Shown one piece after another: positions 1 to 9,681 of a stretch of DNA of 36,394 bases. The position numbers and the translations under genes are program-made. The notes under the pieces were generated by a model that was given only the letters and a program-made list of their open reading frames with translations, was not told where the DNA came from and searched no databases. Source of the DNA: an uncultured Mycolicibacterium sp. Lineage in GTDB: Bacteria; Actinomycetota; Actinomycetes; Mycobacteriales; Mycobacteriaceae. Each line of letters begins with the position of its first letter. The first letter of the stretch is position 1. The stretch is taken from assembly GCA_945957405.1 (NCBI GenBank), contig CAMFLL010000030.1, positions 1 to 36,394 on the forward strand, given 5' to 3'.

Positions 1-2
1 TG

Positions 3-107
3 GAGTCCGGGCAGTCGGTGACGTTCACGGCTCCGGCGAAAGCGGGCTCGTATCCGTACCACTGCTCGTACCACCCAGCGATGCACGGAACTCTGGTGGT
101 CGCCTGA
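3..107 (+). CDS. C-terminal fragment of a cupredoxin/plastocyanin-like copper-binding protein (5' truncated by window edge)
   Basis: Frame 3 reads ESGQSVTFTAPAKAGSYPYHCSYHPAMHGTLVVA*, with the cupredoxin type-1 copper pattern Y-x-C-x(2)-H-P-x-M. Confidence 0.82.
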   Translation, partial: ESGQSVTFTAPAKAGSYPYHCSYHPAMHGTLVVA

Positions 108-141
108 GTGTGTCCTGATTGGTCGGCCTAACCTCGAAACG

Positions 142-957
142 GTGAGCAAGATCCAGATCGATCTCACCGGGCCGCCGCAGACCATGCTCGCGACGCTGTA
201 CGCCAAGGCAGTGGACGCCGACGCCACGAATTCTGTGCTTCACGACCAGTTTGCCAAAGCTGTTGTCGCCCAAATCGATTACGACTGGTCCCGCACGACC
301 ATCACACCCAGATCGGCTCCCGGAGTCGCACTGCGCAGCGCACACTTCGATCGGTGGACCACTCAATTCCTGGCCGTCCACCCCGAGGCGACGGTGGTGC
401 ACCTGGGGTGTGGACTCGACGCGAGGGTGTTCAGGCTGGATCCCGGTCCCGACGTGCACTGGTTCGACGTCGACTTCCCCGACGTCATCGCGCTGCGTGA
501 GCGTGTGTTCCCGCGGCGCGACAACTACACGATGATCCCGGCCGCCATCACACCCCCGGACTGGTTGGTCCAGGTCCGGACCGACCGGCCCACGCTGGTG
601 CTGGGTGAGGGTCTGACGATGTACCTCACCGAGGCCGACGGCATCACGCTGCTGCGGCGGGTCGTGGAGCGCTTTCCGTCGGGGGAGTTGCAGTTCGACG
701 CCTTCAGCGCATTCGGTATCCGGTTCCAGGTGATCAACGGGGTGGTGCGGCGGTCGGGGTCCACGCTGCACTGGGCTGTCGACTCGGCCGCCGACATCGT
801 CGACGCCGTCCCCGGAGTGCGGCCGCTGGTTGTCGAACCCGTATTTCAAGCACACGGATTCGAGGAGCTGAACCGCAGCTACCGCGTCGTGGCAAAGGTG
901 ATGGGGAAGATCCCCGGGCTACGCACCATCTCGACCTACCACCGGTACGCGTTCTGA
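142..957 (+). CDS. class I SAM-dependent methyltransferase, LCM/TcmP-like O-methyltransferase family
   Basis: ORF 142-957 (GTG start); HLGCGLDARVFRLD and WFDVDFPDVI motifs typical of leucine carboxyl methyltransferase-like proteins. Confidence 0.8.
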   Translation: MSKIQIDLTGPPQTMLATLYAKAVDADATNSVLHDQFAKAVVAQIDYDWSRTTITPRSAPGVALRSAHFDRWTTQFLAVHPEATVVHLGCGLDARVFRLDPGPDVHWFDVDFPDVIALRERVFPRRDNYTMIPAAITPPDWLVQVRTDRPTLVLGEGLTMYLTEADGITLLRRVVERFPSGELQFDAFSAFGIRFQVINGVVRRSGSTLHWAVDSAADIVDAVPGVRPLVVEPVFQAHGFEELNRSYRVVAKVMGKIPGLRTISTYHRYAF

Positions 958-983
958 TCGGCGGCCCTGAGAGGATCTGGACC

Positions 984-2351
984 ATGACCGTCAACGGCTA
1001 CGTGTCCCACTGGTTCACCGAAGTACCCGCCGCACGCCCACCACTACCCGGCGATGCCGACGCAGACATCTGCATCGTCGGAGCGGGCTACACCGGACTG
1101 TGGACGGCCTACTACCTCAAACAGGCCGATCCCTCCCTGCGGATCACCGTGCTCGAGGCGCGGTTCGCCGGATTCGGCGCATCGGGCCGCAACGGTGGGT
1201 GGCTGTCGGGGCTGGCCCCCGGGCATCGCACCTTGCTGGCCGAACAGCACGGCAGGCAGGCCGTCATCGATTGGCAGCGGGCCCTCAACGACGCGGTCGA
1301 CGAGGTCATCGCCGTGGCCCAGCGCGAAGGTATCGACGCCGACATCGTCAAGGGCGGCACCCTGGACATCGCCCGTAACGAACCGCAGGTGCAGCGCCTC
1401 AAGGCGATGGTCGACGAGGATCAGAGCTGGGGTGTCGACGAGGTCCGGTTCCTTTCGAAAGAGGAAGCGGCACAACGCATTAACGTGCCCAGCCTGCTGC
1501 TGGCGGCATTCACGCCGCATTGCGCGCGCATCCAGCCGGCCAAACTGGCACGAGGCCTCGCCGACGTCGTGGAACGCCTTGGCGTCACCATTTACGAGAA
1601 CACGGCGGTCACCGACATCCGGCCGGGTGTGGCGATCACGGAGCGCGGCACGGTGCGCGCGCCGATCGTCTTGCGCGCCACCGAAGGGTTCACCACGACG
1701 CTGCCGGGTCTGAAGCGGCGGTGGTTACCGATGAGCAGCGCGATGATCGCCACCGAACCCTTGTCGTCACAGACATGGGCCGAGATCGGTTGGGAAGGCC
1801 GGGAAACGCTGGGCGACACCGCCCACGGCTTCTTCTATGCACAGCGCACCGCTGATGACCGGATCGCCATCGGCGGCCGGGCGATGCCCTACCGCTATGC
1901 CTCGGGTATCGACCGTGACGGCCAGGTCAGCCGGGAGACCATCACCTATCTGACGGGAGTGCTCAACGCGTTGTTGCCGCAGACCCGGGGAGCCGGTATC
2001 GCGCACGGCTGGTGTGGCGTGCTGGGAGTGCCACGCGACTGGTCGGCGGGCGTGGATCTCGACCGCGCGACGGGGCTGGGTTGGGCAGGCGGTTATGTCG
2101 GACACGGTGTCACCGCCACGAACCTTGCGGGTCAGACGCTGGCCGACCTCGTCCTCAAACGTGACACACCGTTGCTGCGGATGCCGTGGGTCGGCCACCA
2201 TTCGAAAACCTGGGAACCAGAGCCGTTGCGCTGGTTGGGAGTTCGGGGCATGTACACGGCCTACAAGGCCGCCGATGACCACGAAGCACGCGGCCGCGGC
2301 ACGACATCACCGATCGCCGTCATCGCCGATCGGATCGCCCGCAGGCCTTGA
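984..2351 (+). CDS. FAD-dependent oxidoreductase (DAO family)
   Basis: N-terminal Rossmann motif DICIVGAGYTGLWTAYYL and GFGASGRNGGWLSG typical of DAO-type amine/amino acid oxidases. Confidence 0.85.
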   Translation: MTVNGYVSHWFTEVPAARPPLPGDADADICIVGAGYTGLWTAYYLKQADPSLRITVLEARFAGFGASGRNGGWLSGLAPGHRTLLAEQHGRQAVIDWQRALNDAVDEVIAVAQREGIDADIVKGGTLDIARNEPQVQRLKAMVDEDQSWGVDEVRFLSKEEAAQRINVPSLLLAAFTPHCARIQPAKLARGLADVVERLGVTIYENTAVTDIRPGVAITERGTVRAPIVLRATEGFTTTLPGLKRRWLPMSSAMIATEPLSSQTWAEIGWEGRETLGDTAHGFFYAQRTADDRIAIGGRAMPYRYASGIDRDGQVSRETITYLTGVLNALLPQTRGAGIAHGWCGVLGVPRDWSAGVDLDRATGLGWAGGYVGHGVTATNLAGQTLADLVLKRDTPLLRMPWVGHHSKTWEPEPLRWLGVRGMYTAYKAADDHEARGRGTTSPIAVIADRIARRP

Positions 2352-2355
2352 CGCG

Positions 2356-2826
2356 CTAGGGCCGCTCGGCGCGGGCCTTCAACCGGTGCAGCGTGGCCTT
2401 GATGTTGTCGGTGTTGGCGGACACCCGGTCGTGCACGCCGGTGGCATAGCCCGCGACCGTCCGGAACCAGCCTGGTCTGCGGTCCCAGGTGCTCTCCGTG
2501 ACCAGGCACCCGCCCTCGGCCGGGCTGATCTCGTACCGCCAGTGCGCCACCGGGATGACGGCGCTGTGCACGTCGAAGGCGAACACCCGGCCCGGCTCGG
2601 CCTCGGTGACGGTGCACTTCGTGGTCCAAGACCTGCTGCCGTTGCGGTTGGTGCCCTTGAACACCGCACCGGGGCGCACCGAATCACCCTTGTGCCAGCT
2701 GATCGAGGTCGTCTCCTCGGCGAGTTCGGCCATCGTCGGCAAATCGGTGATGAGGTCGTACACGGTATCCGGGCTGGCGTTGATGCTGACGTCGGCAGAT
2801 GCGGCGGGAGATCCTTGCGGGGCCAT
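2356..2826 (-). CDS. SRPBCC/polyketide cyclase-like protein
   Basis: ADVSINASPDTVYDLITDLPTMAELAEETTS and GAVFKGTNRNGSRSWTTKCTV are START/SRPBCC-type patterns. Confidence 0.8.
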   Translation of the reverse strand: MAPQGSPAASADVSINASPDTVYDLITDLPTMAELAEETTSISWHKGDSVRPGAVFKGTNRNGSRSWTTKCTVTEAEPGRVFAFDVHSAVIPVAHWRYEISPAEGGCLVTESTWDRRPGWFRTVAGYATGVHDRVSANTDNIKATLHRLKARAERP

Positions 2827-2863
2827 GGTCGAAGTGTAGGGACCGGACCAGCCCGCGGGTCAT

Positions 2864-3835
2864 CTACCGGAAGCAATCGTCAGCCACCGCCAGCACAGCA
2901 ACCAGTTGATCGCGGCTCGGCATGAGCTCCAGCATCACATCGACCTCGTGTGCGGCCCAGTCGCGATGCCTAGCCTCGGTCTGCGGGTCGCCCGCCAGGC
3001 GCGCCTGATTCAGCAGGAAATTCAACCGGCAGGCGAGCAGCATCGAGAAATCCGCCACGCAGTCGATGCGCCCGGGACCGCCCTCCTCCACATAGGTGGT
3101 GAACATCGCCCGCACCGCGTCCAGGTCGGTTGTCGACGCGTCGCAGCACCAGTCGAAAACCACCCGCGCGAGCTCCCGGCCGGCCACGGCTGGACCCATG
3201 TCGTCGAAGTCCACAACCACGAGATCCCCACGCGGACCGGTGAATACGTTCTCCGGATGCAGATCACGATGGCACATGATCAGCTGTGCGGGATCGGCCG
3301 GGGTCACCGCCGCGCACAGCGCCGGAAGGTCCCGCAGGACTGAGCCCAGCCGCGAATCCACATGTGCGACGGGTTCGAATTGTGCCGGTATGGGCACAGT
3401 GTCGTACCACCGATCAGCGGGCGTACCGTCGGTTTCGGTCGCCGCTGCACACGTGTTGCGATGCAGACGCGCGAGCAGGGCGCCCAATTCCAGCGCCGTC
3501 CGTGGGCTGGTTTCGTCAACCGGCGCCATGTCCACCCAGTCGTAACAGCGCAGCCACCTGCCCCCCGGCGCAGTCACCAGATATCGTCCATCGCGGTCCG
3601 GTCGACTGGCAGGAACTGTCACACCGGCCTTGGTGACGCGCCCGACGAATTCGAGTTCGGCGCTGATGGACTCGTCGGTCGGCGGCTCGTCGAAGATCTC
3701 CTTGACCGCGAAGCTGTCGGCACCGACGTCGACGCGCCACACCTGACCCAGCGCCCCCCGAGGCCCGGCCTGTACAGCGATGTCGGCGGGCCACCCGTAG
3801 GCCGCCAACGCGCATGCGCGCAGTTCATCGTCCAC
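2864..3835 (-). CDS. phosphotransferase enzyme family protein (APH-like)
   Basis: Kinase-like catalytic motif LIMCHRDLHPENVFTGPRGDLVVVDFDDMG. Confidence 0.82.
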   Translation of the reverse strand: MDDELRACALAAYGWPADIAVQAGPRGALGQVWRVDVGADSFAVKEIFDEPPTDESISAELEFVGRVTKAGVTVPASRPDRDGRYLVTAPGGRWLRCYDWVDMAPVDETSPRTALELGALLARLHRNTCAAATETDGTPADRWYDTVPIPAQFEPVAHVDSRLGSVLRDLPALCAAVTPADPAQLIMCHRDLHPENVFTGPRGDLVVVDFDDMGPAVAGRELARVVFDWCCDASTTDLDAVRAMFTTYVEEGGPGRIDCVADFSMLLACRLNFLLNQARLAGDPQTEARHRDWAAHEVDVMLELMPSRDQLVAVLAVADDCFR

Positions 3836-3918
3836 GATCAGTCGCGCCCCCGCTCACGACGATTTCGTCGATTCTAGATCCGAGGGAATGTCCGCAATCG
3901 GCATACGTTGCACTCTCC

Positions 3919-4296
3919 ATGTCCGAACGCACAGTTCTGCAGCCCACCGCCGACCATCCGATCACCATCACACCCACTCAAGGCCGGGTTGTGGTGCGCG
4001 TCGGCGGCGAGGTCGTCGCCGACACCCACGCAGCGCTGACGTTGCAGGAGTCGACGTACCCCGCGGTTCAGTACATCCCGCTCGACGATGTGAACCCGCA
4101 GGCGCTGACGCCCTCGAGCACCTCGACCTACTGCCCCTACAAGGGGGATGCGGGGTATTACGACGTCACGGTCAGGGGTGCCACGGTGGAGGATGCGGTG
4201 TGGACCTACGAGCGGCCGTACACCGCGGTCGCAGACATCGCCGGGCGCGTCGCGTTCTATGCCGACAAGGCAGATATCAGCATCACGACGGTGTGA
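3919..4296 (+). CDS. DUF427 domain-containing protein
   Basis: ATG at 3919; YIPLDDVNPQALTPSSTSTYCPYKGDAGYYDVTV is a characteristic DUF427 pattern. Confidence 0.85.
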   Translation: MSERTVLQPTADHPITITPTQGRVVVRVGGEVVADTHAALTLQESTYPAVQYIPLDDVNPQALTPSSTSTYCPYKGDAGYYDVTVRGATVEDAVWTYERPYTAVADIAGRVAFYADKADISITTV

Positions 4297-4681
4297 CGCC
4301 GAAGGCTTGCGCGGTCAGGCGCGTGTCGCCGTACTCGCGCAGCGAGGTGATCAACCCGTCACGGGTCTCGAAGAAGAACACGATGGGTGCGTCGTAACGC
4401 ACCCCGTCCGCCGTGATTCCGTCCGGTTGCGTCTCGACGACGACGTTCTCGCCTTCGTTGAGGCAGTTCAGCAGGTCGAAGCTGAGCTCGGCCCGACTCT
4501 TGCGCCACTCGATGATGCGGCGCAGGCGCGCGCTGTCGCAGGTCTCGCGGGTGAGGTTGTCCCAGTAGGTGAAATCGCTGCTGAGCAGCGAGAAACCCTC
4601 GTCCAGGTCGCCACCGTCGCACACGTTCTGGATGAACATCCACGCCAGTTCGGCCTGTGGATCATCAAACGGCGTGGTCAT
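4283..4681 (-). CDS. nuclear transport factor 2/SnoaL-like protein
   Basis: MTTPFDDPQAELAWMFIQNVCDGGDLDEGFSLLSSDFTYW; small alpha+beta barrel-like ORF with plausible internal ATG. Confidence 0.7.
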   Translation of the reverse strand: MTTPFDDPQAELAWMFIQNVCDGGDLDEGFSLLSSDFTYWDNLTRETCDSARLRRIIEWRKSRAELSFDLLNCLNEGENVVVETQPDGITADGVRYDAPIVFFFETRDGLITSLREYGDTRLTAQAFGVTPS

Positions 4682-4728
4682 CCGGACATCCTGTCCCGCC
4701 GGCACCGGAGGCGTCAACGCGGACTACC

Positions 4729-5685
4729 GTGGGCGCGGTAGAGACCAGCAACCACGATCGCGACGGTTCGGCGGAGCCCGTCGAGCGCATAGTCAGCTTT
4801 CCGCATCCGGTCAGTCCCGGGGCCACCTTGTCCCCACTGCGCCGCGGTCCCGGTGATCCGACCTTCCAGATCACATCAGACCGTGCCATCTGGCGGACGA
4901 GCCTGCTGGCGTCCGGTCCGGTGACGTCGCGGATCGAGCGGGCGGGCACATCTGCGGTGCGTGCAGCGGCCTGGGGGCCGGGGGCCGCCGAATTCGTCGA
5001 CCACCTGCCGGACTACCTGGGCGCGAGCGACGACTGGTCGGATTTCGCCCCGGCGGACCCGGTGGTCGCCGAGGCCGTACGAAAGGCTCCGCACCTGCGC
5101 CTCGGACGCACTTCCCGTGTCCTCGAGGCCTTGATCCCGGCGATCATCGAACAGCGGGTGCCCGGTGCGGACGCGTTCCGGGCCTGGCGGCTGCTGGTGA
5201 CCAAACACGGCAGCGCCGCGCCAGGGCCCGCACCCGCGCGCATGCGGGTCTTCCCGTCCGCGGAGGTGTGGCGACGCATTCCGTCGTGGGAATTCCATCG
5301 CGCCAATGTCGACCCGGGCCGCGCCCGCACCATCGTGATGGCGGCGCAGCGGGCCGACTCCCTGGAACGACTGCTTGTGAGGTCACCCGAGGCCGCGAGG
5401 CTGGCGCTGACCTCGCTGCCCGGGATCGGTATCTGGACCGCCGCCGAGACCGCGCAGCGTGCGTTCGGCGACGCGGACGCGCTGTCGGTCGGCGACTACC
5501 ACGTCTCGAAGATGATCGGCTGGACGCTGGTGGGGCGTCCGGTCGACGACGACGCGATGATCGAGCTGCTGGAGCCCATGCGCCCGCACCGCCACCGGGT
5601 GGTCCGGTTGCTCGAGGTCAGTGGCCTGGCCTATGAACCGCGCCGCGGACCGAGGTTGCCCGTGCAGGATTTTCGGAGTTTGTGA
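4729..5685 (+). CDS. DNA-3-methyladenine glycosylase/AlkA-like HhH-GPD protein
   Basis: GTG start at 4729; LIPAIIEQRVPGADAFRAWRLL, LTSLPGIGIWTAAETAQRAFGDADALSVGDYHV (HhH-GPD with catalytic-type Asp). Confidence 0.82.
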   Translation: MGAVETSNHDRDGSAEPVERIVSFPHPVSPGATLSPLRRGPGDPTFQITSDRAIWRTSLLASGPVTSRIERAGTSAVRAAAWGPGAAEFVDHLPDYLGASDDWSDFAPADPVVAEAVRKAPHLRLGRTSRVLEALIPAIIEQRVPGADAFRAWRLLVTKHGSAAPGPAPARMRVFPSAEVWRRIPSWEFHRANVDPGRARTIVMAAQRADSLERLLVRSPEAARLALTSLPGIGIWTAAETAQRAFGDADALSVGDYHVSKMIGWTLVGRPVDDDAMIELLEPMRPHRHRVVRLLEVSGLAYEPRRGPRLPVQDFRSL

Positions 5686-5736
5686 CGAATCGGGCGCATC
5701 CGGGATTTGTGTATTAAGTCCGTGATGCTCGGGTAC

Positions 5737-5755
5737 ACGTCTGACGGACAGACGT
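5737..5755. promoter_or_regulatory. inverted repeat ACGTCTG-ACGGA-CAGACGT in the dps upstream region
   Basis: Perfect 7-bp arms, 5-nt spacer, 15 bp before the dps ATG; GGGTAC just upstream (5731-5736) resembles an alternative-sigma -10. Confidence 0.5.
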
Positions 5756-5770
5756 TAGGAGTGTTCCCCA

Positions 5771-6328
5771 ATGACGAGTACCTTCACCATTCCCGGTATG
5801 ACCGAAAAGCAGAGCACGTCGGTGGCCAAGTTGCTTCAAAAGCAGCTCAGCAGGTACAACGACCTGCACCTGACACTCAAGCATGTGCACTGGAATGTGG
5901 TGGGCCCCAACTTCATCGGTGTACATGAGATGATCGATCCGCAGGTGGAACTGGTCCGTGGATATGCCGACGAAGTCGCTGAACGCATTGCCACGCTGGG
6001 CTTCTCGCCGAAAGGCACGCCGGGTGCGATCATCGACGACCGGTCGTGGGACGACTACTCGGTGGGCCGCGACAATGTCCAGGCCCATCTGGCCGCGGTC
6101 GACCTCGTCTACAACGGCGTGATCGCCGACACCCGCAAGAACATCAAGGAAACCGAAGAACCCGATCCGGTCACCCAGGACATGCTGATCGAACACGCCG
6201 CCGAACTGGAGAAGTTCCAATGGTTCGTCCGGGCGCATCTGGAGAGTTCGGGCGGCCAACTGGCCCACGAGGGTAAGTCGACCGAGAAGGGTGCCGCCGA
6301 CAAGGCGCGGGCCAACGGAAAGCACTGA
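5771..6328 (+). CDS. dps: DNA starvation/stationary phase protection protein Dps
   Basis: YNDLHLTLKHVHWNVVGPNFIGVHEMIDPQVELVRGYADEVAERIATLG ferroxidase-site pattern; closely resembles mycobacterial Dps. Confidence 0.96.
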   Translation: MTSTFTIPGMTEKQSTSVAKLLQKQLSRYNDLHLTLKHVHWNVVGPNFIGVHEMIDPQVELVRGYADEVAERIATLGFSPKGTPGAIIDDRSWDDYSVGRDNVQAHLAAVDLVYNGVIADTRKNIKETEEPDPVTQDMLIEHAAELEKFQWFVRAHLESSGGQLAHEGKSTEKGAADKARANGKH

Positions 6329-6340
6329 TCTGCACCATGA

Positions 6341-6373
6341 TTCAGGCCCGCGCCAAGTCGGCGCGGGCCTGAA
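6341..6373. terminator. bidirectional intrinsic-type hairpin between convergent dps and aqpZ
   Basis: TTCAGGCCCGCGCC-aagtc-GGCGCGGGCCTGAA: perfect 14-bp arms, 5-nt loop, in a convergent gap. Confidence 0.88.
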
Positions 6374-6385
6374 TTCGGGGTGTGG

Positions 6386-7156
6386 TCAGGAGGTCGCTTC
6401 CTCCAGTGCGTCGTCGCGAACAGGGCGGTCGGCCAGTTCCTCCGCGCGGCCGAACAGGTAGGGGTAGGCCACCCCGGCGATCGCGGCACCAATCAGCGGT
6501 GCCACCCAGAACACCCACAACTGCGCGGGTGCGCCGTCGCCGTTGAAGAACGCGACGCCCGTCGACCGTGCCGGGTTGACCGACGTGTTGGAGATCGGGA
6601 TCGAGATGAGGTGGATCAGGGTCAGCGTCAGGCCGATCGACAAACCCGCGAAACCCTTCGGTGAGCGGTCGTCGGTCGATCCGAGGATCACCAACATGAA
6701 GATCGCCATCAACACGACCTCGGTGATGAACACCGCGGCCAGCGAGTAGCCGCCCGGAGAGTGCTCCGCAAACCCGTTGGCGGCCATGTTGCCGGTTTCC
6801 TCGAAACCGCTTTTTCCTGAGGCGATGACGTAGATGACGAGACCGCCCAGCAATCCGCCGATCACCTGGGCGACCCAGTAGGCAGGCAGCACTTTCCATT
6901 CCACGCGGTGCGCCAGGGCGGCACCCAGGGTGACTGCCGGGTTGAAATGTCCGCCCGAGATCGTGCCGAACGCGTAGACGCCGGTGAGCACGGTCAAGCC
7001 GAAGGCCAAGGCGACGCCCAGGAAACCGATGCCGACCGGGATGTCGTCGGAGAGGAACTTGGCCGCGAACACCGCACTGCCGCATCCGCCGAACACCAAC
7101 CAGAACGTGCCGATCATCTCCGCCGCAAGGCGGTGTGTCATGGTCGGAGGAGTCAT
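6386..7156 (-). CDS. aqpZ: aquaporin Z/MIP family channel
   Basis: Two NPA-type repeats [11 protein letters not shown] and [10 protein letters not shown]. Confidence 0.93.
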   Translation of the reverse strand: MTPPTMTHRLAAEMIGTFWLVFGGCGSAVFAAKFLSDDIPVGIGFLGVALAFGLTVLTGVYAFGTISGGHFNPAVTLGAALAHRVEWKVLPAYWVAQVIGGLLGGLVIYVIASGKSGFEETGNMAANGFAEHSPGGYSLAAVFITEVVLMAIFMLVILGSTDDRSPKGFAGLSIGLTLTLIHLISIPISNTSVNPARSTGVAFFNGDGAPAQLWVFWVAPLIGAAIAGVAYPYLFGRAEELADRPVRDDALEEATS

Positions 7157-7195
7157 CAGCTACCACCTTTCGCCGTCGATTCGGTTGCTGCGAAT

Positions 7196-7211
7196 GGTGA
7201 CACAGCTCACA
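7196..7211. promoter_or_regulatory. putative CRP-family binding site upstream of aqpZ
   Basis: GGTGA-CACAGC-TCACA matches TGTGA-N6-TCACA with one mismatch, about 40 bp upstream of the aqpZ start. Confidence 0.6.
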
Positions 7212-7256
7212 GTGACCGGCGGACGGCGTTGCCGAATTGTGCCCTGATAGCAACCG

Positions 7257-8708
7257 TCAGGCGGTGTCCGGATCGCCCTCTTTGGCGGCACCGCCGGACA
7301 GCAGGCCGGCGCGTTCGGCGGCGGCGGTCTCGCGATTCAGTCGCTGAGCCTGATACATCGACACCGTCGTCCGCGAGATGAGCAGGTAGGCGATGCCGAC
7401 GCCGATGATCGCGGCCGGGATCACCGAGAACGAGCCGGTCATCTCGGCGACCATGATCATCACCGCGAGCGGAGCGTGCGCGACGCTGCCGAAGCAGGCC
7501 ATCATGGCGATGACGATGAAGACCCCTGGGCCGTCGGGAATCCCGGGCGCGCCGACGGCTTCGGCGATGCGCCAGACTGCGGCGCCGACAAAGGCGCCGA
7601 TCACCACGCCCGGCCCGAAGATCCCGCCGCTGCCGCCGGTGCCGATCGACAGCGACGTCGCGACGATCTTGGCGATCGGCAGGACGATGACGATCCACAG
7701 CGGAATGGACAACAGCGTGCCTCTGTCGGCGGCCAACTGCACCCAGCCATAACCACTGGACAGGATCTGCGGGATGAGGAGAGCCAGCAGGCCCACCAGG
7801 AGCCCACCGACGGTCGGCAGGACGACCGACGCACCCGGAATCGTGATGCGGTCGCTGAGCGCCACCGTGCCGTAGAAGATCCGCGCATAGAGGTAACCGA
7901 CTGCCGCGGAGACGATTCCGATGAGGAGAAACCACGGCAGCTGTGCGGGGTCGAGCAGGTAGTCCGGTACCAGGTTGCCGAATAGCGGAGCGAAACCGAG
8001 TATCGACCCGTAGATCGCATACGCCGTGCCGGATGTGATGAAGCCGGGAATGAGCGACCGGTAGTCGAAGTCCTCGCGGTACACGATCGACGCCGCCAGC
8101 ACAGCACCGCCGAGCGGTGCGCCGAAGATCGCGCCGATCCCCGAACCGATGCCCAATGACACCGCGACGCGACCGTCGGCGTCGGTCAGGTCCAACCAAC
8201 GGGTCAGCAGTGAACCGAACCCCGCCGAGATCTGCGCCGTCGGCCCCTCACGGCCCGCGGAGCCGCCCGAACCGATGGTCAACGCGCTCGACACCATCTT
8301 CACCAGCACCACCCGGGAGCGGATCGCGCGCGGATCGCTGTGGACCGCCTCGATCGCGCTGTCGGTGCCGTGCCCTTTGGCCTCCGGCGCGAACTTCGCG
8401 ACGACGGCGGCCGAGAGCAGCGCACCGAAGGTGGTCACCAACGGGATGGCCCACGGGCGGCTGAAGCCCGCCGATCCCGGATCACCGCCGTCGCCGGCGG
8501 GGGTCGGCACCCGGTACCCACCGAGATACCCCAGCATGAACTCGGTGGTGTATTTCAGCGCCAGGTAGAAGACCACCGCGCCGAGACCCGCGATGATGCC
8601 GATCGCCACACCCAGGATCAACCATTTCCGCAGATAGCCGGACCCGCGGATGAACACTCCGATCCGACCTCCGGAACTGGCGGTGGCACGAGCATCGGCA
8701 GCCGGCAT
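7257..8708 (-). CDS. ClC family chloride channel/transporter
   Basis: GSGGSAGREGPTAQISAGFGS, GIGSGIGAIFGAPLGGAVLA, SIGTGGSGGIFGPGVVIGAFVG ClC signature motifs; start taken at internal ATG 8708. Confidence 0.9.
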   Translation of the reverse strand: MPAADARATASSGGRIGVFIRGSGYLRKWLILGVAIGIIAGLGAVVFYLALKYTTEFMLGYLGGYRVPTPAGDGGDPGSAGFSRPWAIPLVTTFGALLSAAVVAKFAPEAKGHGTDSAIEAVHSDPRAIRSRVVLVKMVSSALTIGSGGSAGREGPTAQISAGFGSLLTRWLDLTDADGRVAVSLGIGSGIGAIFGAPLGGAVLAASIVYREDFDYRSLIPGFITSGTAYAIYGSILGFAPLFGNLVPDYLLDPAQLPWFLLIGIVSAAVGYLYARIFYGTVALSDRITIPGASVVLPTVGGLLVGLLALLIPQILSSGYGWVQLAADRGTLLSIPLWIVIVLPIAKIVATSLSIGTGGSGGIFGPGVVIGAFVGAAVWRIAEAVGAPGIPDGPGVFIVIAMMACFGSVAHAPLAVMIMVAEMTGSFSVIPAAIIGVGIAYLLISRTTVSMYQAQRLNRETAAAERAGLLSGGAAKEGDPDTA

Positions 8709-8746
8709 GAAGCGGATGCTAACAGCGCGTCGCCCCCACCTCAGCG

Positions 8747-9649
8747 TTAAACAACCCGGTGCTCCACCTCGCCGACGCCGTCGAGTACCAGTCGGAGGGT
8801 GTCGCCTGGCTCCAGCCAGCATCCGGTTTCCATACCCGATCCACCCGGCAGTGTGCCGAGCCCGAAAACCTCGCCGGGGAACAGCTGTTCGTCCCGCGAG
8901 GCGTGGGCCAGCACGTCGCCGAGGGTCCACTGCAGTCCGCTGCTGGAAACCGTGCTGACGGTGCGGCCGTTGATCTGGACGGAACCGGTCAGCGCGTCGA
9001 TTCGGGGCAGGATGTCGTCGGCGCCGGCCGCGGTGGCCGACATCGAACTGAGGAAATGTTTGGACTTCTGCGGTCCGAGGCCGCTGGCCATCTCGGCACG
9101 TTGCACATCACGGGCACTGAAGTCGTTCAGCAGCACGAATGCGCCGATGGCGTCGGTGGCTTGGTCGGGGGAGGCGTTGAGCAGGCCGTCCTTGAGGACG
9201 AATCCCACCTCCAGTTCGAAGTCGAGGGCCGTGGAATAGGTCGGAAATGCGACCGGCGTCCCGGACGGCACGATGGTCATCGCATTGGACATGTAGTAGA
9301 TGGGTTGCCGGTAGAAGAGCTTCTTCGGGCGGAAGACGGGAAACGTTGTGCGGGTCATCTTCTCGTATGCCGACGCGATCGCCGCGCTGGGCCGGTAGAA
9401 CCTGCCGACCATGCCACGCGCGGCATCGACATTGTGCCGCTCTGACAACAGGAAATCGCGGAAGGACAGGGGGCTGAACGGCAGCAGCACGTCGGTGTGC
9501 GCAAGGTGACGGTCGGCGGTCGCCAGCTCCCAGGCCGCGGCGAACGGCGACGGTCCCCACGGTGGGTCGCCGTCGAGCGGGCACCAGTCCGCCCCGTCGA
9601 GTCGCTGGATCTCCAGGCCTGCCTGCGTGCGAACTCGGCGGAATCTCAT
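8747..9649 (-). CDS. fumarylacetoacetate hydrolase family protein
   Basis: PTYSTALDFELEVGFVLKDG, AIGAFVLLNDFSARDVQRAEM, GPQKSKHF, GTLPGGSGMETGCWLEPGDTLRL FAH motifs. Confidence 0.88.
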   Translation of the reverse strand: MRFRRVRTQAGLEIQRLDGADWCPLDGDPPWGPSPFAAAWELATADRHLAHTDVLLPFSPLSFRDFLLSERHNVDAARGMVGRFYRPSAAIASAYEKMTRTTFPVFRPKKLFYRQPIYYMSNAMTIVPSGTPVAFPTYSTALDFELEVGFVLKDGLLNASPDQATDAIGAFVLLNDFSARDVQRAEMASGLGPQKSKHFLSSMSATAAGADDILPRIDALTGSVQINGRTVSTVSSSGLQWTLGDVLAHASRDEQLFPGEVFGLGTLPGGSGMETGCWLEPGDTLRLVLDGVGEVEHRVV

Positions 9650-9681
9650 GCATCGATTGTCTCCAGCCGGACCACTCTGGG

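Noticed and set aside
25-855. 276-aa minus-strand ORF at the left edge
   Set aside because: Antisense to the methyltransferase and the cupredoxin tail; no recognisable domain.
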